Below, piece by piece: positions 16,480-24,964 of a stretch of 64,000 nucleotides of DNA; positions within the stretch are counted from its first letter, which is position 1, and every line of letters begins with the position of its first letter. The notes under the pieces were generated by a model, which was not told the origin of the DNA, did no database searches, and saw only the letters and a program-made list of their open reading frames with translations. Position numbers and translations under genes: made by a program. The DNA is from Sphingomonas aracearum (GTDB lineage Bacteria; Pseudomonadota; Alphaproteobacteria; Sphingomonadales; Sphingomonadaceae), in NCBI RefSeq assembly GCF_003345355.1, contig NZ_QQNB01000004.1, positions 80,645 to 144,644 on the forward strand, read 5' to 3'.

Positions 16480-16730
16480 TAGCAGGCCCCGTCCGGCTTC
16501 CGGTAGAGGCCGTGGATCACCTCCACCATCGCGGTTGGGGACAGACCCTCATCCAGCATCATCGCGAACAGCGCCTCATCCTCCGCGTCGAGGTCGAGTC
16601 CCTCAATCGCGAGATTGGCGCGGGACTCGTCCAGGTCCTCGCGCCACAGCGCTACCTGTTCGGGCGTACCGCGGGGATAGTCGGCCGAGCGGATTTGTTG
16701 TCGGAGGTCATCGAGGTCGAGCATGGTCAT
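16479..16730 (-). CDS. Small acidic protein ahead of the coupling-protein gene, VbhA-like?
   Basis: 83 residues, acidic and helical (MTMLDLDDLRQQIRSAD ... NLAIEGLDLDAEDEAL). The second half, with IEGLxLDxEDEAL and a final helix, loosely recalls the VbhA-type antitoxin fold. The Fic-inhibitory motif normally needs Ser or Thr four residues before the Glu, and Asn is there, and no Fic gene is seen. In the ancestral plasmid its TAA stop overlapped the ATG of virD4 (TAATG). Tn3 insertion changed the stop to TAG using one transposon base. I cannot assign a function. Confidence 0.6.
   Translation of the reverse strand: MTMLDLDDLRQQIRSADYPRGTPEQVALWREDLDESRANLAIEGLDLDAEDEALFAMMLDEGLSPTAMVEVIHGLYRKPDGAC
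16480..16484. repeat. TAGCA duplication, inner flank of Tn3 copy 1
   Basis: The same five bases lie at 40000-40004 on the inner flank of copy 2. They are the target duplication of the original insertion into the small plasmid. Confidence 0.88.
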
Positions 16731-16777
16731 GCCGTCATCTCCTTTGGACTCGTCAGCCGGCCCGCCCGGCCCGTCGC

Positions 16778-17293
16778 TCAGCTTTCCGAACCCAGCGCCT
16801 CGCGGGCGGCCGCGAGCGCGGCCTTGCCACCTTTGCGCGTCGTCTTCGCCACGCTCTCGACGGCCTTTTCCACTTTTTGCCCCGCCTTGCGGCCGAGCCC
16901 GATCTTCTTGGCCATGACGCGACGGCTCTCCGAATAATTCTCGGCTACCATCGGGTAGTCGGGCTTGAGCCCGTAGCGCTGGCGGTACTGGTCCGGGGTC
17001 AGGCCGTTGGTGGAGAGATGACGGCGCAGCGTCTTGTAGGGCTTGCCATCGATCATCGAGACGATGTGGTCCTTCGACGCCAGCGACTTGCGCACCGAGA
17101 CGGCCGGCACGTGCTCCTGAGAGGCGTCTTCCGCCGCAGGTTCCGCAACCGCTCCACCCAGCCCGGACACGGCGGTGTGCATCGAGGTGAGGAACGCCGG
17201 CACGTCGTCGGCGGTGGTGCGGGTGTTGGGATTGCTCAGCCAGGCGATGGTGAGTTCGGTCGCCAAGGTCACGGCATCGGTGTCGTCGGTCAT
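16778..17293 (-). CDS. mucR: MucR/Ros-family transcriptional regulator
   Basis: 171 residues from ATG 17293. The MucR core is clear: VRKSLASKDHIVSMIDGKPYKTLRRHLSTNGLTPDQYRQRYGL, then DYPMVAENYSESRRVMAKKIGLGR, and a basic tail. MucR proteins bind AT-rich DNA and often silence horizontally acquired or conjugation genes in alphaproteobacteria. The position where Ros-type zinc fingers have the first Cys (IVC) is Ser here (IVS), so zinc binding may be altered. It lies in the mobilization gene cluster, making tra regulation the likely job (inference). Confidence 0.85.
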   Translation of the reverse strand: MTDDTDAVTLATELTIAWLSNPNTRTTADDVPAFLTSMHTAVSGLGGAVAEPAAEDASQEHVPAVSVRKSLASKDHIVSMIDGKPYKTLRRHLSTNGLTPDQYRQRYGLKPDYPMVAENYSESRRVMAKKIGLGRKAGQKVEKAVESVAKTTRKGGKAALAAAREALGSES

Positions 17294-17318
17294 ATCTTCT
17301 CCGGTATCGGTAGGACAG

Positions 17319-17708
17319 TCATAGCACTCGGCCCGTTGCGGAATTGGTGGTGCCGGCTTCGTCAGCATCGCGCGGCATAACGGCAGTTTCCTTATCGTCC
17401 GCTTCCGCGTCGAACGCCCGCTTCCCGCGTCGCTTCCACAGCGCGAGCGTGTCGTCGGCATCGTCATTGCGAGCGCGCCCGACCAGCTCCAGCAACGCGC
17501 CGTAGATGGTGGCGCGATCGTCGTCGGCGAGGTCGACCAGGCCGGCCTTCTGGACGAGGCCGCCCAGCTCGATCAGGTGGCGGGTGCGCTCGCGTCTTTG
17601 CACCACCCAGCTCCGCGTATCAGTCCGACGCCGCGCCGCTTCCAGGCGCAGGATCAGCGCCCGGTTGCGGCGTTCCGCCGTCGCTGTCGCTTCCAGTCTT
17701 TCGCGCAC
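17319..17708 (-). CDS. traD: TraD-type mobilization accessory protein
   Basis: About 129 residues from a GTG at 17708. Recognisable core: RRERTRHLIELGGLVQKAGL, DDDRATIYGALLELV and LALWKRRGKRAF. Small TraD proteins of Ti-type transfer systems act with TraC at oriT to help TraA form the relaxosome. The reading frame overlaps the 3' end of traC by 89 bases in another frame. The start is uncertain; an internal start closer to RRERTRHL is possible. Confidence 0.75.
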   Translation of the reverse strand: MRERLEATATAERRNRALILRLEAARRRTDTRSWVVQRRERTRHLIELGGLVQKAGLVDLADDDRATIYGALLELVGRARNDDADDTLALWKRRGKRAFDAEADDKETAVMPRDADEAGTTNSATGRVL

Positions 17709-17946
17709 CTTTGCGCCCGCGCCGCTGAAAGAAGGCGGCGCCCTTCGCGCGCCACGCCTCCTTCGCATCGGCATCGGTCGAGGCGACCGCATCGAGTAGC
17801 ACGCCGGCGAGCGTTTCGAGGTCGAGCGCATCGGCGCCGGTAGAGGTGACGAGTGCGCCTAGCTGTTCGACGCGACGTGCCTTCAGCCCGCGCGCGCGTT
17901 CCTCCAGCGCCTTCAGTTCCGCGTCATAGTCCCGCACCTTGCGCAT
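17620..17946 (-). CDS. traC: TraC-type mobilization accessory protein
   Basis: 108 residues from ATG 17946: an N-terminal coiled coil (RDYDAELKALEERARGLKARR), a LETLAGVLLDAV segment and a disordered Gly/Pro/Ser-rich tail. Resembles TraC of the traA-traC-traD oriT cluster of agrobacterial and sphingomonad plasmids. Divergent from traA, with oriT in between. Confidence 0.72.
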   Translation of the reverse strand: MRKVRDYDAELKALEERARGLKARRVEQLGALVTSTGADALDLETLAGVLLDAVASTDADAKEAWRAKGAAFFQRRGRKGARKTGSDSDGGTPQPGADPAPGSGAASD

Positions 17947-18055
17947 GGGGCCTCCATCTTCCGCGTCCAGCCCGAAGCAGCCTAGCAAACGGGGAGGGGA
18001 GGGCAAGTCGGATCAGCAAGCGCAACGCAGTCAATCACGAGGAGCAAAGCGAATT

Positions 18056-18087
18056 GTGAGTGCGCGCTTATACGTCGTTGCCGACGT
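18056..18087. other. Putative oriT (nic region) of the mobilizable plasmid
   Basis: GTGAGTGCGCGCTTATACGT resembles the nic regions of RSF1010 (TAAGTGCGCCCT) and Ti plasmids (GGCGC ... TATACGTCG). It is followed by a perfect inverted repeat ACGTCG-TTGC-CGACGT (18072-18087). Located between the divergent traC and traA genes, the standard place for a TraA-type oriT. Confidence 0.72.
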
Positions 18088-18116
18088 GCGCTCAGAAGTG
18101 CATGATGGCTGGCGCG

Positions 18117-21044
18117 ATGGCGATCTACCATTTCAGCGCCAAGGTCATCAGCCGTGCGAACGGCTCCAGCGCCGTCGCGTCCGCCGCCTATCGCTCCGCA
18201 TCCGAGCTGCACGACGAGCGGCTGGGGCGTAACCACGACTTCTCGAACAAGGCCGGCGTCATCCATTCCGAGGTGATGTTGCCGAGAGGCGCGCCGGAGC
18301 GCTTAAGCGACCGCACCGCACTCTGGAACGAGGTGGAGGCCGGCGAGAAGCGCAAGGACGCGCAGCTCGCGCGCGAGGTGGAGTTCTCGATCCCGCGCGA
18401 GATGAACGAGAAACAGGGCGTTGCGCTCGCCCGTGATTTCGTCGCCGAGCAGTTCGTGAAGCGCGGGTTGGTCGCCGACCTCAACGTGCATTGGGATAAG
18501 GCGAAGGACGGCAGCCCCAAGCCGCACGCACACGTCATGCTGTCGATGCGCGACGTGGGGCCGGAGGGGTTCGGTCGGAAGAACCGCGACTGGAACAGCG
18601 GGGAGCTGTTGCAGGACTGGCGCGAGGCATGGGCCGCCCACGTCAACGAGCGCATGGCCGAGCTGGGGCTGGAGGGCCGGATCGACCATCGCAGCCACGC
18701 CGACCGCGGCATCGAGCTGGAGCCGCAGCACAAGATCGGTCCGGCCGGGATGCGCCGGCTCGATCGGGGCGAGGATGCCGAGCGCGCCGACGATCACCGG
18801 CGGATCGCACGTGAGAACGGCGAGAAGATCGCGGCCGACCCACGCATCGCGCTGGACGGCATCACCCGGCAGCAATCGACTTTCACCACCCGCGACCTTG
18901 CCACGTTCGCGTTCCGTCATTCGGACGGCAAGGAGCAGTTCGACCGGGTGATGGCGGCGGTGCGTGCCAGCCCCGAGTTGGTCGCGCTGGGTAAGGATGG
19001 CCGCGACCAGGAGCGGTTCACCTCCCGCGACATGATCGCGACCGAGGCGCGGCTGGAGCGGGCCGGTGACGAGCTGGGCCGCCGCAGCGATCATGGTGTG
19101 TCCGAGCGGCAGCGGACGGGCGCGCTGGAAGCGGCCGAGGGGCGGGGGCTTACGCTGTCCGGCGAGCAGCGCGATGCCTTCGACCATATCACCGGGCACG
19201 ACGGACTTGCGTCCGTCGTAGGCTATGCCGGCACGGGCAAGTCGGCAATGCTGGGCGTCGCGCGCGAGGCATGGAGGCGCGAGGGCTACCAGGTGCGCGG
19301 CGCGGCGCTGTCCGGGATCGCGGCCGAGAATCTGGAGGGCGGGTCGGGGATCGCGTCGCGCACCATCGCCAGCCTCGAGCATGGCTGGGCGCAGGGGCGC
19401 GACCACCTCGGGCCGAAGGACGTGCTGGTGGTGGACGAGGCGGGCATGATCGGCACCCGCCAGATGGAGCGGGTGCTGTCCCATGCCCGTGACGCCGGCG
19501 CCAAGGTGGTGCTGGTGGGCGACCCCGAGCAGCTTCAGGCGATCGAGGCGGGCGCGGCGTTCCGGTCGATCGCCGAGCGGCACGGCGCGGCCGAGATCAC
19601 CGAGGTTCGGCGGCAGCGTGAGGACTGGCAGAAGGAGGCGACGCGGGCGCTCGCCACCGGTCGCACGGGCGAGGCGTTGGACGCCTATGCCGAGCGCGGG
19701 ATGGTCCACGCGGCTGACACGCGCGAGCAGGCCCGGAGCGAGCTGGTGGACGGGTGGGATCGCCAGCGCCGCGCCGATCCCGACCAGTCGCGCATCATCC
19801 TCACCCACACCAACTCCGAGGTCTGCGAGCTGAACGGTGAGGCGCGCGACCGGCTTCGCGCGAACGGCGAGCTGGGCGAGGACGTGGCGTTCGCGGCCGA
19901 CCGGGGCCGCCGCGACTTCGCGGCGGGCGACCGCCTGATGTTCCTGCGGAATGAGCGGTCGCTTGGGGTGAAGAACGGCACGCTGGGGACGACCGCGCGC
20001 GTCACGGCGGAGGGCATGACGGTGCGGCTCGACGGCGGGCGTGAGGTGACGTTCGCGGCGAAGGATTATGCCGCGGTCGATCACGGCTATGCGGCCACCT
20101 TCCACAAGTCGCAGGGCGTGACGGTCGATCGCGCCCACGTCCTCGCGACACCGGGCATGGACCGGCACAGCGGCTATGTCGGGCTGTCGCGGCACCGCGA
20201 CGGCGTGCAGCTTCACTATGGCCGTGACGATTTCGCCGATCAGGGCAAGCTCGCCCGCGTGCTGTCGCGCGACCGCGGCAAGGACATGGCCGGCGACTAT
20301 GCGCCCGAGCGCAGCGAGCAGGACCAGGCCCGCGCCTTCGCCGACCGGCGCGAGATCCGGTTCCCGGAACTCGCGCGTCAGGTGGTCGAGAAGGTGCGCG
20401 ACAAGGCGCGCGGCATGTTCGCTGGGTTCAGGCCGAAGACCGCGCCGGAGCAGGCGACGTCGCCGGCGGCCAACCGCCCCGCGCCGCCCGCTGGCGAGCG
20501 TGGCGACCAGGCCAGGGCGATCCGGGACTATGCCCGCGTTGTGGCCGACGTGCGGCGAATGAAGGCGCAGGAGTTGCCGGTGTTGCCGCATCAGGAGACG
20601 GCGGCACGGCGCGCGATCGAGGCGCTGGACGCGACGCGGCCCGACGCGGCGCGCGACCTCGCGTCCGCGATGCAGCGTGATCCAAAGCTGATCGATCAGG
20701 CGGCGAGCGGCGACACGGGCGGCGCGGCGCGCGCGATGGCCGAGGAGCAGCGTGTCCGGCTTGATCCGGATGCACGCGCCGATCGGTTCGTCGAAGGCTG
20801 GCAGGCGATGCAGCGTCAGCGTGTCGGGCTGGAGCGAAGCGGCGACACGGCCGGCGCCGAACGGTTGCAGGCGCGCATGGAGAAGGTGGCGAGCGGACTT
20901 GCCCGCGATCCGCAGCTCGAATCCGCGCTGCGCCGTCGTGCGCCCGAGCTGGAGATCAGGATCGAGCACGAGCGGTCGATCAGTGACGCATTGGCGCGGT
21001 CGATCGAACCGGGCCGGGACCGCGACAGGGGCATGAGCCGGTAA
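18117..21044 (+). CDS. traA: TraA conjugative relaxase-helicase (MobA/MobL type)
   Basis: 975 residues from ATG 18117 (MAIYHFSAKVISRANGSSA), the conserved start of the family. The MobA/MobL relaxase domain includes the metal-binding histidines in PKPHAHVML. It is followed by a RecD/TraI-like SF1 helicase with Walker A VVGYAGTGKSAML, Walker B DVLVVDEAGMIG, GDPEQLQ and the C-terminal helicase motif GYAATFHKSQG. Nicks oriT and unwinds the strand during transfer. Ti-type TraA is longer; this is a normal size for sphingomonad plasmids. Confidence 0.93.
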   Translation: MAIYHFSAKVISRANGSSAVASAAYRSASELHDERLGRNHDFSNKAGVIHSEVMLPRGAPERLSDRTALWNEVEAGEKRKDAQLAREVEFSIPREMNEKQGVALARDFVAEQFVKRGLVADLNVHWDKAKDGSPKPHAHVMLSMRDVGPEGFGRKNRDWNSGELLQDWREAWAAHVNERMAELGLEGRIDHRSHADRGIELEPQHKIGPAGMRRLDRGEDAERADDHRRIARENGEKIAADPRIALDGITRQQSTFTTRDLATFAFRHSDGKEQFDRVMAAVRASPELVALGKDGRDQERFTSRDMIATEARLERAGDELGRRSDHGVSERQRTGALEAAEGRGLTLSGEQRDAFDHITGHDGLASVVGYAGTGKSAMLGVAREAWRREGYQVRGAALSGIAAENLEGGSGIASRTIASLEHGWAQGRDHLGPKDVLVVDEAGMIGTRQMERVLSHARDAGAKVVLVGDPEQLQAIEAGAAFRSIAERHGAAEITEVRRQREDWQKEATRALATGRTGEALDAYAERGMVHAADTREQARSELVDGWDRQRRADPDQSRIILTHTNSEVCELNGEARDRLRANGELGEDVAFAADRGRRDFAAGDRLMFLRNERSLGVKNGTLGTTARVTAEGMTVRLDGGREVTFAAKDYAAVDHGYAATFHKSQGVTVDRAHVLATPGMDRHSGYVGLSRHRDGVQLHYGRDDFADQGKLARVLSRDRGKDMAGDYAPERSEQDQARAFADRREIRFPELARQVVEKVRDKARGMFAGFRPKTAPEQATSPAANRPAPPAGERGDQARAIRDYARVVADVRRMKAQELPVLPHQETAARRAIEALDATRPDAARDLASAMQRDPKLIDQAASGDTGGAARAMAEEQRVRLDPDARADRFVEGWQAMQRQRVGLERSGDTAGAERLQARMEKVASGLARDPQLESALRRRAPELEIRIEHERSISDALARSIEPGRDRDRGMSR

Positions 21045-21095
21045 AGTTCGTGCTTTCGGGTAGGTTCGTGCTTTCGCGCGGGAAAGAGGGGCGAC

Positions 21096-21767
21096 ATGGA
21101 CGAGGACGACCACGAACGGGATGCGGCGGCCGAAGCATTCGAGGGCGTGCGCGGTGAGCTGGCGTTGCTCCGACGCGCGATCGAAGGGATCGCTGCCCGT
21201 GACGATCGGCCCGAACCGCCCGACTATAGCGAGACGCTGGGGCAGATTACGAAGTTGGCGACCGCCACCTATCAGCGCGCCGAAATCCTGAGGAAGGCGA
21301 CAGAGGAAGAGTCGGTCGCGCGCCAGGTCGCAGCCCGGATCACCGGAGCCGTCGCCGAGGACCGGCAGGCGGTGAAGACCGCAGCCGGCGAGCTGCGCGA
21401 CGTGACGCGCGCGTTACAGAGCATCACCGTGTCAGCACGTCGCGGTGACGAGCAGAACCGCTGGCTGGCGTGGACGGCGATAGGCGGGATCGTCGTCGGG
21501 ATGATCGCTTGGGCCGTATTCGCCGGCATCGTCGCACGTGCCGTCCCGGCGAGCTGGCAATGGCCTGAGAGGATGGCGGCGCGCACGCTCGCCATGCCGA
21601 TGTGGGAAGGCGGACAACGCATGATGCGGACCGCAGCGCCCGATGCCTTCGCCAACATCGCGGCAGGTGATCGGATCGTCACCGCTAATCGTGAGGCGCT
21701 GGAAGCATGTCGGAAGCGGGTGGACAAGCCGCGTAGGACCGTACGTTGCACCATCACGGTGAGCTAG
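21096..21767 (+). CDS. DUF6118-type membrane protein next to traA
   Basis: 223 residues: an N-terminal acidic coiled coil (AAEAFEGVRGELALLRRAIEG, PPDYSETLGQITK), one membrane helix around 125-147 (WLAWTAIGGIVVGMIAWAVF), and a C-terminal part ending in CRKRVDKPRRTVRC. The layout matches DUF6118 proteins often encoded beside traA on sphingomonad plasmids. Possible link between relaxosome and membrane, but this is inference. 51 bp after traA with an AGAGGGG site. Confidence 0.68.
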   Translation: MDEDDHERDAAAEAFEGVRGELALLRRAIEGIAARDDRPEPPDYSETLGQITKLATATYQRAEILRKATEEESVARQVAARITGAVAEDRQAVKTAAGELRDVTRALQSITVSARRGDEQNRWLAWTAIGGIVVGMIAWAVFAGIVARAVPASWQWPERMAARTLAMPMWEGGQRMMRTAAPDAFANIAAGDRIVTANREALEACRKRVDKPRRTVRCTITVS

Positions 21768-21802
21768 ATCGGATAGACGTTCAACGTGGGATTACAGAGG
21801 TC

Positions 21803-21831
21803 AGCTGGAAGAGCAGAGTGCTCTTCCAGCT
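21803..21831. terminator. Strong hairpin, probable terminator of the traA operon
   Basis: Perfect 13-bp stem AGCTGGAAGAGCA / TGCTCTTCCAGCT with a GAG loop, 36 bp after the DUF6118 stop. The T run after it is short (TT), so it may instead be a processing or protein-binding site. Confidence 0.6.
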
Positions 21832-22238
21832 TTCCAACGCTTAACCGTGGGTTATCTGGAACGCGACGCCGAGCAGCGTAGCGATGCAGCTAATCACGGT
21901 AGCGGCAAAAAGGATTTTTTCCTTCATTCCACCGGCCCTAATTGGGCGCGCAGCTATCGTGGAGATACACTTCTCCCGTAAGGTCTGGCGCGCCTGTGAG
22001 TTACAGCCCGTTTACCGGGCAAGGCGATTACCTAAGACCTTACGGATAAGTGTCGGGTCTGAAGGCGACCCATCGATCCGTAAGAGCCCCTATCGCTTCG
22101 AGAGCAATAAGAGCGGAACGTTATATAAATCGTAACGGACGCGTTTTCAACGTCGATCCGAATCGGAATCGATGACGTGTTAAGGCAGGCTTGCATGCTA
22201 TGGCTGTGAGCTAGCCGACAGGGAGCGGGACCAGGCCG
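21832..22238. other. Intergenic region without a recognisable gene
   Basis: About 400 bp of lower GC between the tra operon and the cargo genes. An 83-codon frame at 21884-22135 has no family features and no good start, and I do not call it. Confidence 0.5.
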
Positions 22239-23006
22239 GTGCGCGAGATAGAAGATTTCACCGACGACCGATTGAAGGCTTGGTGCATTCATTGCGGCGA
22301 CCTGATCGCAGATGTCGAAAGTAATCGCGATCACGTCCCGACCAAATCATTTCTTACCAAAGCACTTCGCGAGTGTGGTGCCAACTATGATCGCGGCGCG
22401 GGTGACGAACTCAGCTATCTGCCGCAGGTTATCGTCTGTAGAAGATGTAACTCCAGCTTTTCGTCCGATGAGAACTACCTTCTCTGCGTTCTCCACGCGA
22501 TTATGGCAGGCAGTCTCTATCCCGATCCAGCTAAGCATCCCGAGGCGGCGAGCATCCTACGCAGCAATCGGAACGTAGTCCGCTCCCTTAAGAGAGGGCC
22601 GGACGGACAGACCCTCCTGTTCGATGACTTGCGGCCATTCACGCTTTTTCCAGACACAGAAAGGGTTCGGCATGTGATCGTCAAAAATGCTCGGGGACAT
22701 GCCTATCACGAAATCGGCGAGCCCCTGCATGAAGCGCCGGAACACGTTGCGTTCGTGCCGCTGGAGCGGCTCAGCACCGATCAGCGCGACGCCTTCGAGT
22801 CCACGGGCGTGGACGCGGACCTTGCCGTCTGGCCGGAAGTCGGCAGCCGTATGACTGTCAATCTACTGGATGAGGAAGCCATGGTCGGGGGCTGGATCAC
22901 GGTCGAACCAGGCCGCTACCGTTATTCTATCGACTGGTCCGGTGCCGTAACGGTGAAGACCGTTATATGGGAATACCTCGCCACCGAGACACGCTGGGAG
23001 CGATAA
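22239..23006 (+). CDS. HNH-like endonuclease-type protein with Cys knuckles
   Basis: 255 residues from a GTG. The N-terminal part holds CIHCGDLI, then SNRDHVPTKSFL, then VCRRCNSSFSSDENYL. This CxxC ... DH-P ... CxxCN pattern is that of zinc-stabilised HNH nucleases, where the DH histidine is catalytic and the CxxC pairs hold the fold. The C-terminal half is unassigned. It sits at the start of the plasmid's defence-rich cargo, upstream of the McrB-like gene, and could be a restriction component or a stand-alone defence gene. The target is unknown. Confidence 0.65.
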   Translation: MREIEDFTDDRLKAWCIHCGDLIADVESNRDHVPTKSFLTKALRECGANYDRGAGDELSYLPQVIVCRRCNSSFSSDENYLLCVLHAIMAGSLYPDPAKHPEAASILRSNRNVVRSLKRGPDGQTLLFDDLRPFTLFPDTERVRHVIVKNARGHAYHEIGEPLHEAPEHVAFVPLERLSTDQRDAFESTGVDADLAVWPEVGSRMTVNLLDEEAMVGGWITVEPGRYRYSIDWSGAVTVKTVIWEYLATETRWER

Positions 23007-23233
23007 GGCGCCATGTACTGCGGCATTGCCGGAGCACAGCGAGCCGGGGCAAAAAGGTCTATTCTTCTGCCGCGTGCGAGGGGCAACGTGTGCGTCGAGT
23101 GTGATGCAGCGACGCAGCGGCCAAGGTTCAGGCGATCACCAGAGAGTCCGCAAGCTTGGCTTAACGGTGATCGCTCTCTATCCCTCTCGGGCTCATGGGC
23201 GTTGAGAGCGTTAATTTTCTTGGGGGGTGATCT

Positions 23234-24961
23234 TTGTTCCTATCCGCGTTCGTAGCAAACGACCCAGCGTCGGTGAACGCCGAGCTGCCAGCTTTCCTCG
23301 CGGGATTGGAAACAAAGCGCCAGTTTTCCTGGGCATTTGGTGAGCGCGAGCTCCCGACGGGTGTGCCCTCTCGTTTCCTCGATCTCTTTCCCGATGGCGT
23401 TGTCCAGAAGCACGACTCATTTGGCATCGTGTATGTCCGGCTGTGGTTGGTTGGCTTGAACCCCACGCGCCTGATGATCGGCATATTCCTGGGTGCCGAA
23501 CGGGCACAGCAGTCGGAACCGCGCCGCGCAGCCACCTACATCCGTAACAGGCTCGAAAGCCTCATAGACCCACTCGAGCGCGAGCGGGGCTTCGCCTACC
23601 AAGTCTGGGGCAATCCCGACATATGGTGGGCTGACGACGCCCCCGGCTCGGTCCGAGCGGTCACACGCCAGCTTGAGCAGTTCATTACCTTCAAGGTCAC
23701 CGATCCGGACGAGAACAACGTCGACGAAATTGAAGCAGACATCGGCGAACTGGTGATGGCGGTCGACGCGGCAATTGACCGCCTCCAACCGATCCGCGAG
23801 TTCGGAAAAAACATTCTGTTACTCTACTATGGCGAGAACCTGCCGCCTGCGCCCGTTGGAGATGGGTTTGGCGAAATGGCGGTTGTGGATGGTAACACTG
23901 CCTCAGCGCACGAGGAGCATCCGAAACCGGAAGAGATGGAGGTTACGCCGGAACCTGACTGGTTCACGAGCCTGCCTGCCATACCTAACCTCGGCGACTT
24001 ACGCGGCATGCAAGACGCCTACGAGAAAGTGGTTGCTGCCCTAGCGGCCGGCAAGCACGTACTTTTGATGGGTGCGCCTGGGGTCGGTAAGACCGAGCTT
24101 GCAGAAGCAGTGTGCCGGCAAATTCCGCAGCCTTACGATGTGGTAACTGCAACCTCGGACTGGACGTCGGTTCACACGATCGGAGGCTATATGCCGGTGC
24201 CAATCGCGGGAAGCGACGCCGAGCCGCTCGATTTTATACCCGGCGTCTTCACTGAGGCGATGGCGGCGAACAAGTGGCTCGTCATTGACGAAATGAACCG
24301 CGCGGACATCGATAAAGCATTTGGCGAGATGTTCACACTGCTCGGTGGCAAGCGGAAGAGCATCATGCTCCCCTATCGCAAGCGCCAGAGCGACGGCAGC
24401 TACCGCCGTGTCGTCCTGGGAATGGCGAATACTCAAGAGGCCGAAAGCCACGTATATGCCCTCGACCCATCTTGGCGTCTGATTGGCACTATAAATACCT
24501 TCGATAAGGCCAGCCTGTTCCAGATGTCGTTCGCGTTCTCACGCCGTGTCGCGGTGATCGAGATCGCGATCCCGAATGAGTCGGATTACCGAGCAATCAT
24601 TGAAACCGCGGCGGCCGTTCTAGACAATGACCAGGATAACACCTTCCACGACGCCATCGTCGGGCTGCTCGTTGCGATCTTCGCGATCGAGGGCGGCGCG
24701 GGCTTGGGCGCGCTGGGGCTGCGCGTCGGTCCTGCCATCCCGCTAGACATTATCCGCTTCATCGATCGCATGCGTCGTTTCGAGGACGATCCCGCGACGC
24801 TGGTACTGACTGCGCTCGAATCTTATTTGTTCCCACAGTTCGAGGGCCGGCATGAGCAGACCGCCGACATCGCGGCCGGACTGGCCGCGGCGCTTGGCCT
24901 GCAGGCGCTACCTTCAGATAGCATGGCGCGTCTGCGTACCTTTACCGGCGCGATGGAATAG
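23234..24961 (+). CDS. McrB-like AAA restriction ATPase/GTPase
   Basis: 575 residues from a TTG behind a GGGGGGTGA site. The N-terminal ~250 residues are a family-specific, probably DNA-recognition, domain with no motif I know. The C-terminal AAA+ domain has Walker A LMGAPGVGKTELAEA (about 280) and Walker B KWLVIDEMNRADID (about 347-358). Sensor-like IGTINTFDKASLFQMSFAFSRR follows. NRADI and the TxNxxDR-like order are typical of McrB/LlaJI.R1 motors. The nuclease partner starts 3 bp downstream. Drives translocation for cleavage of foreign DNA. Confidence 0.83.
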   Translation: MFLSAFVANDPASVNAELPAFLAGLETKRQFSWAFGERELPTGVPSRFLDLFPDGVVQKHDSFGIVYVRLWLVGLNPTRLMIGIFLGAERAQQSEPRRAATYIRNRLESLIDPLERERGFAYQVWGNPDIWWADDAPGSVRAVTRQLEQFITFKVTDPDENNVDEIEADIGELVMAVDAAIDRLQPIREFGKNILLLYYGENLPPAPVGDGFGEMAVVDGNTASAHEEHPKPEEMEVTPEPDWFTSLPAIPNLGDLRGMQDAYEKVVAALAAGKHVLLMGAPGVGKTELAEAVCRQIPQPYDVVTATSDWTSVHTIGGYMPVPIAGSDAEPLDFIPGVFTEAMAANKWLVIDEMNRADIDKAFGEMFTLLGGKRKSIMLPYRKRQSDGSYRRVVLGMANTQEAESHVYALDPSWRLIGTINTFDKASLFQMSFAFSRRVAVIEIAIPNESDYRAIIETAAAVLDNDQDNTFHDAIVGLLVAIFAIEGGAGLGALGLRVGPAIPLDIIRFIDRMRRFEDDPATLVLTALESYLFPQFEGRHEQTADIAAGLAAALGLQALPSDSMARLRTFTGAME

Positions 24962-24964
24962 CAA

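Noticed and set aside
16479..16730. VbhA antitoxin of a Fic toxin-antitoxin pair
   Set aside because: No Fic (HPFxxGNGR) protein is nearby and the inhibitory Ser/Thr is missing; kept only as a loose resemblance.
18303..21113. 936-codon frame opposite traA
   Set aside because: Codon-bias shadow; traA on the + strand has all relaxase and helicase motifs.
21884..22135. 83-codon frame after the tra operon
   Set aside because: No ribosome site, odd composition and no recognisable domain.
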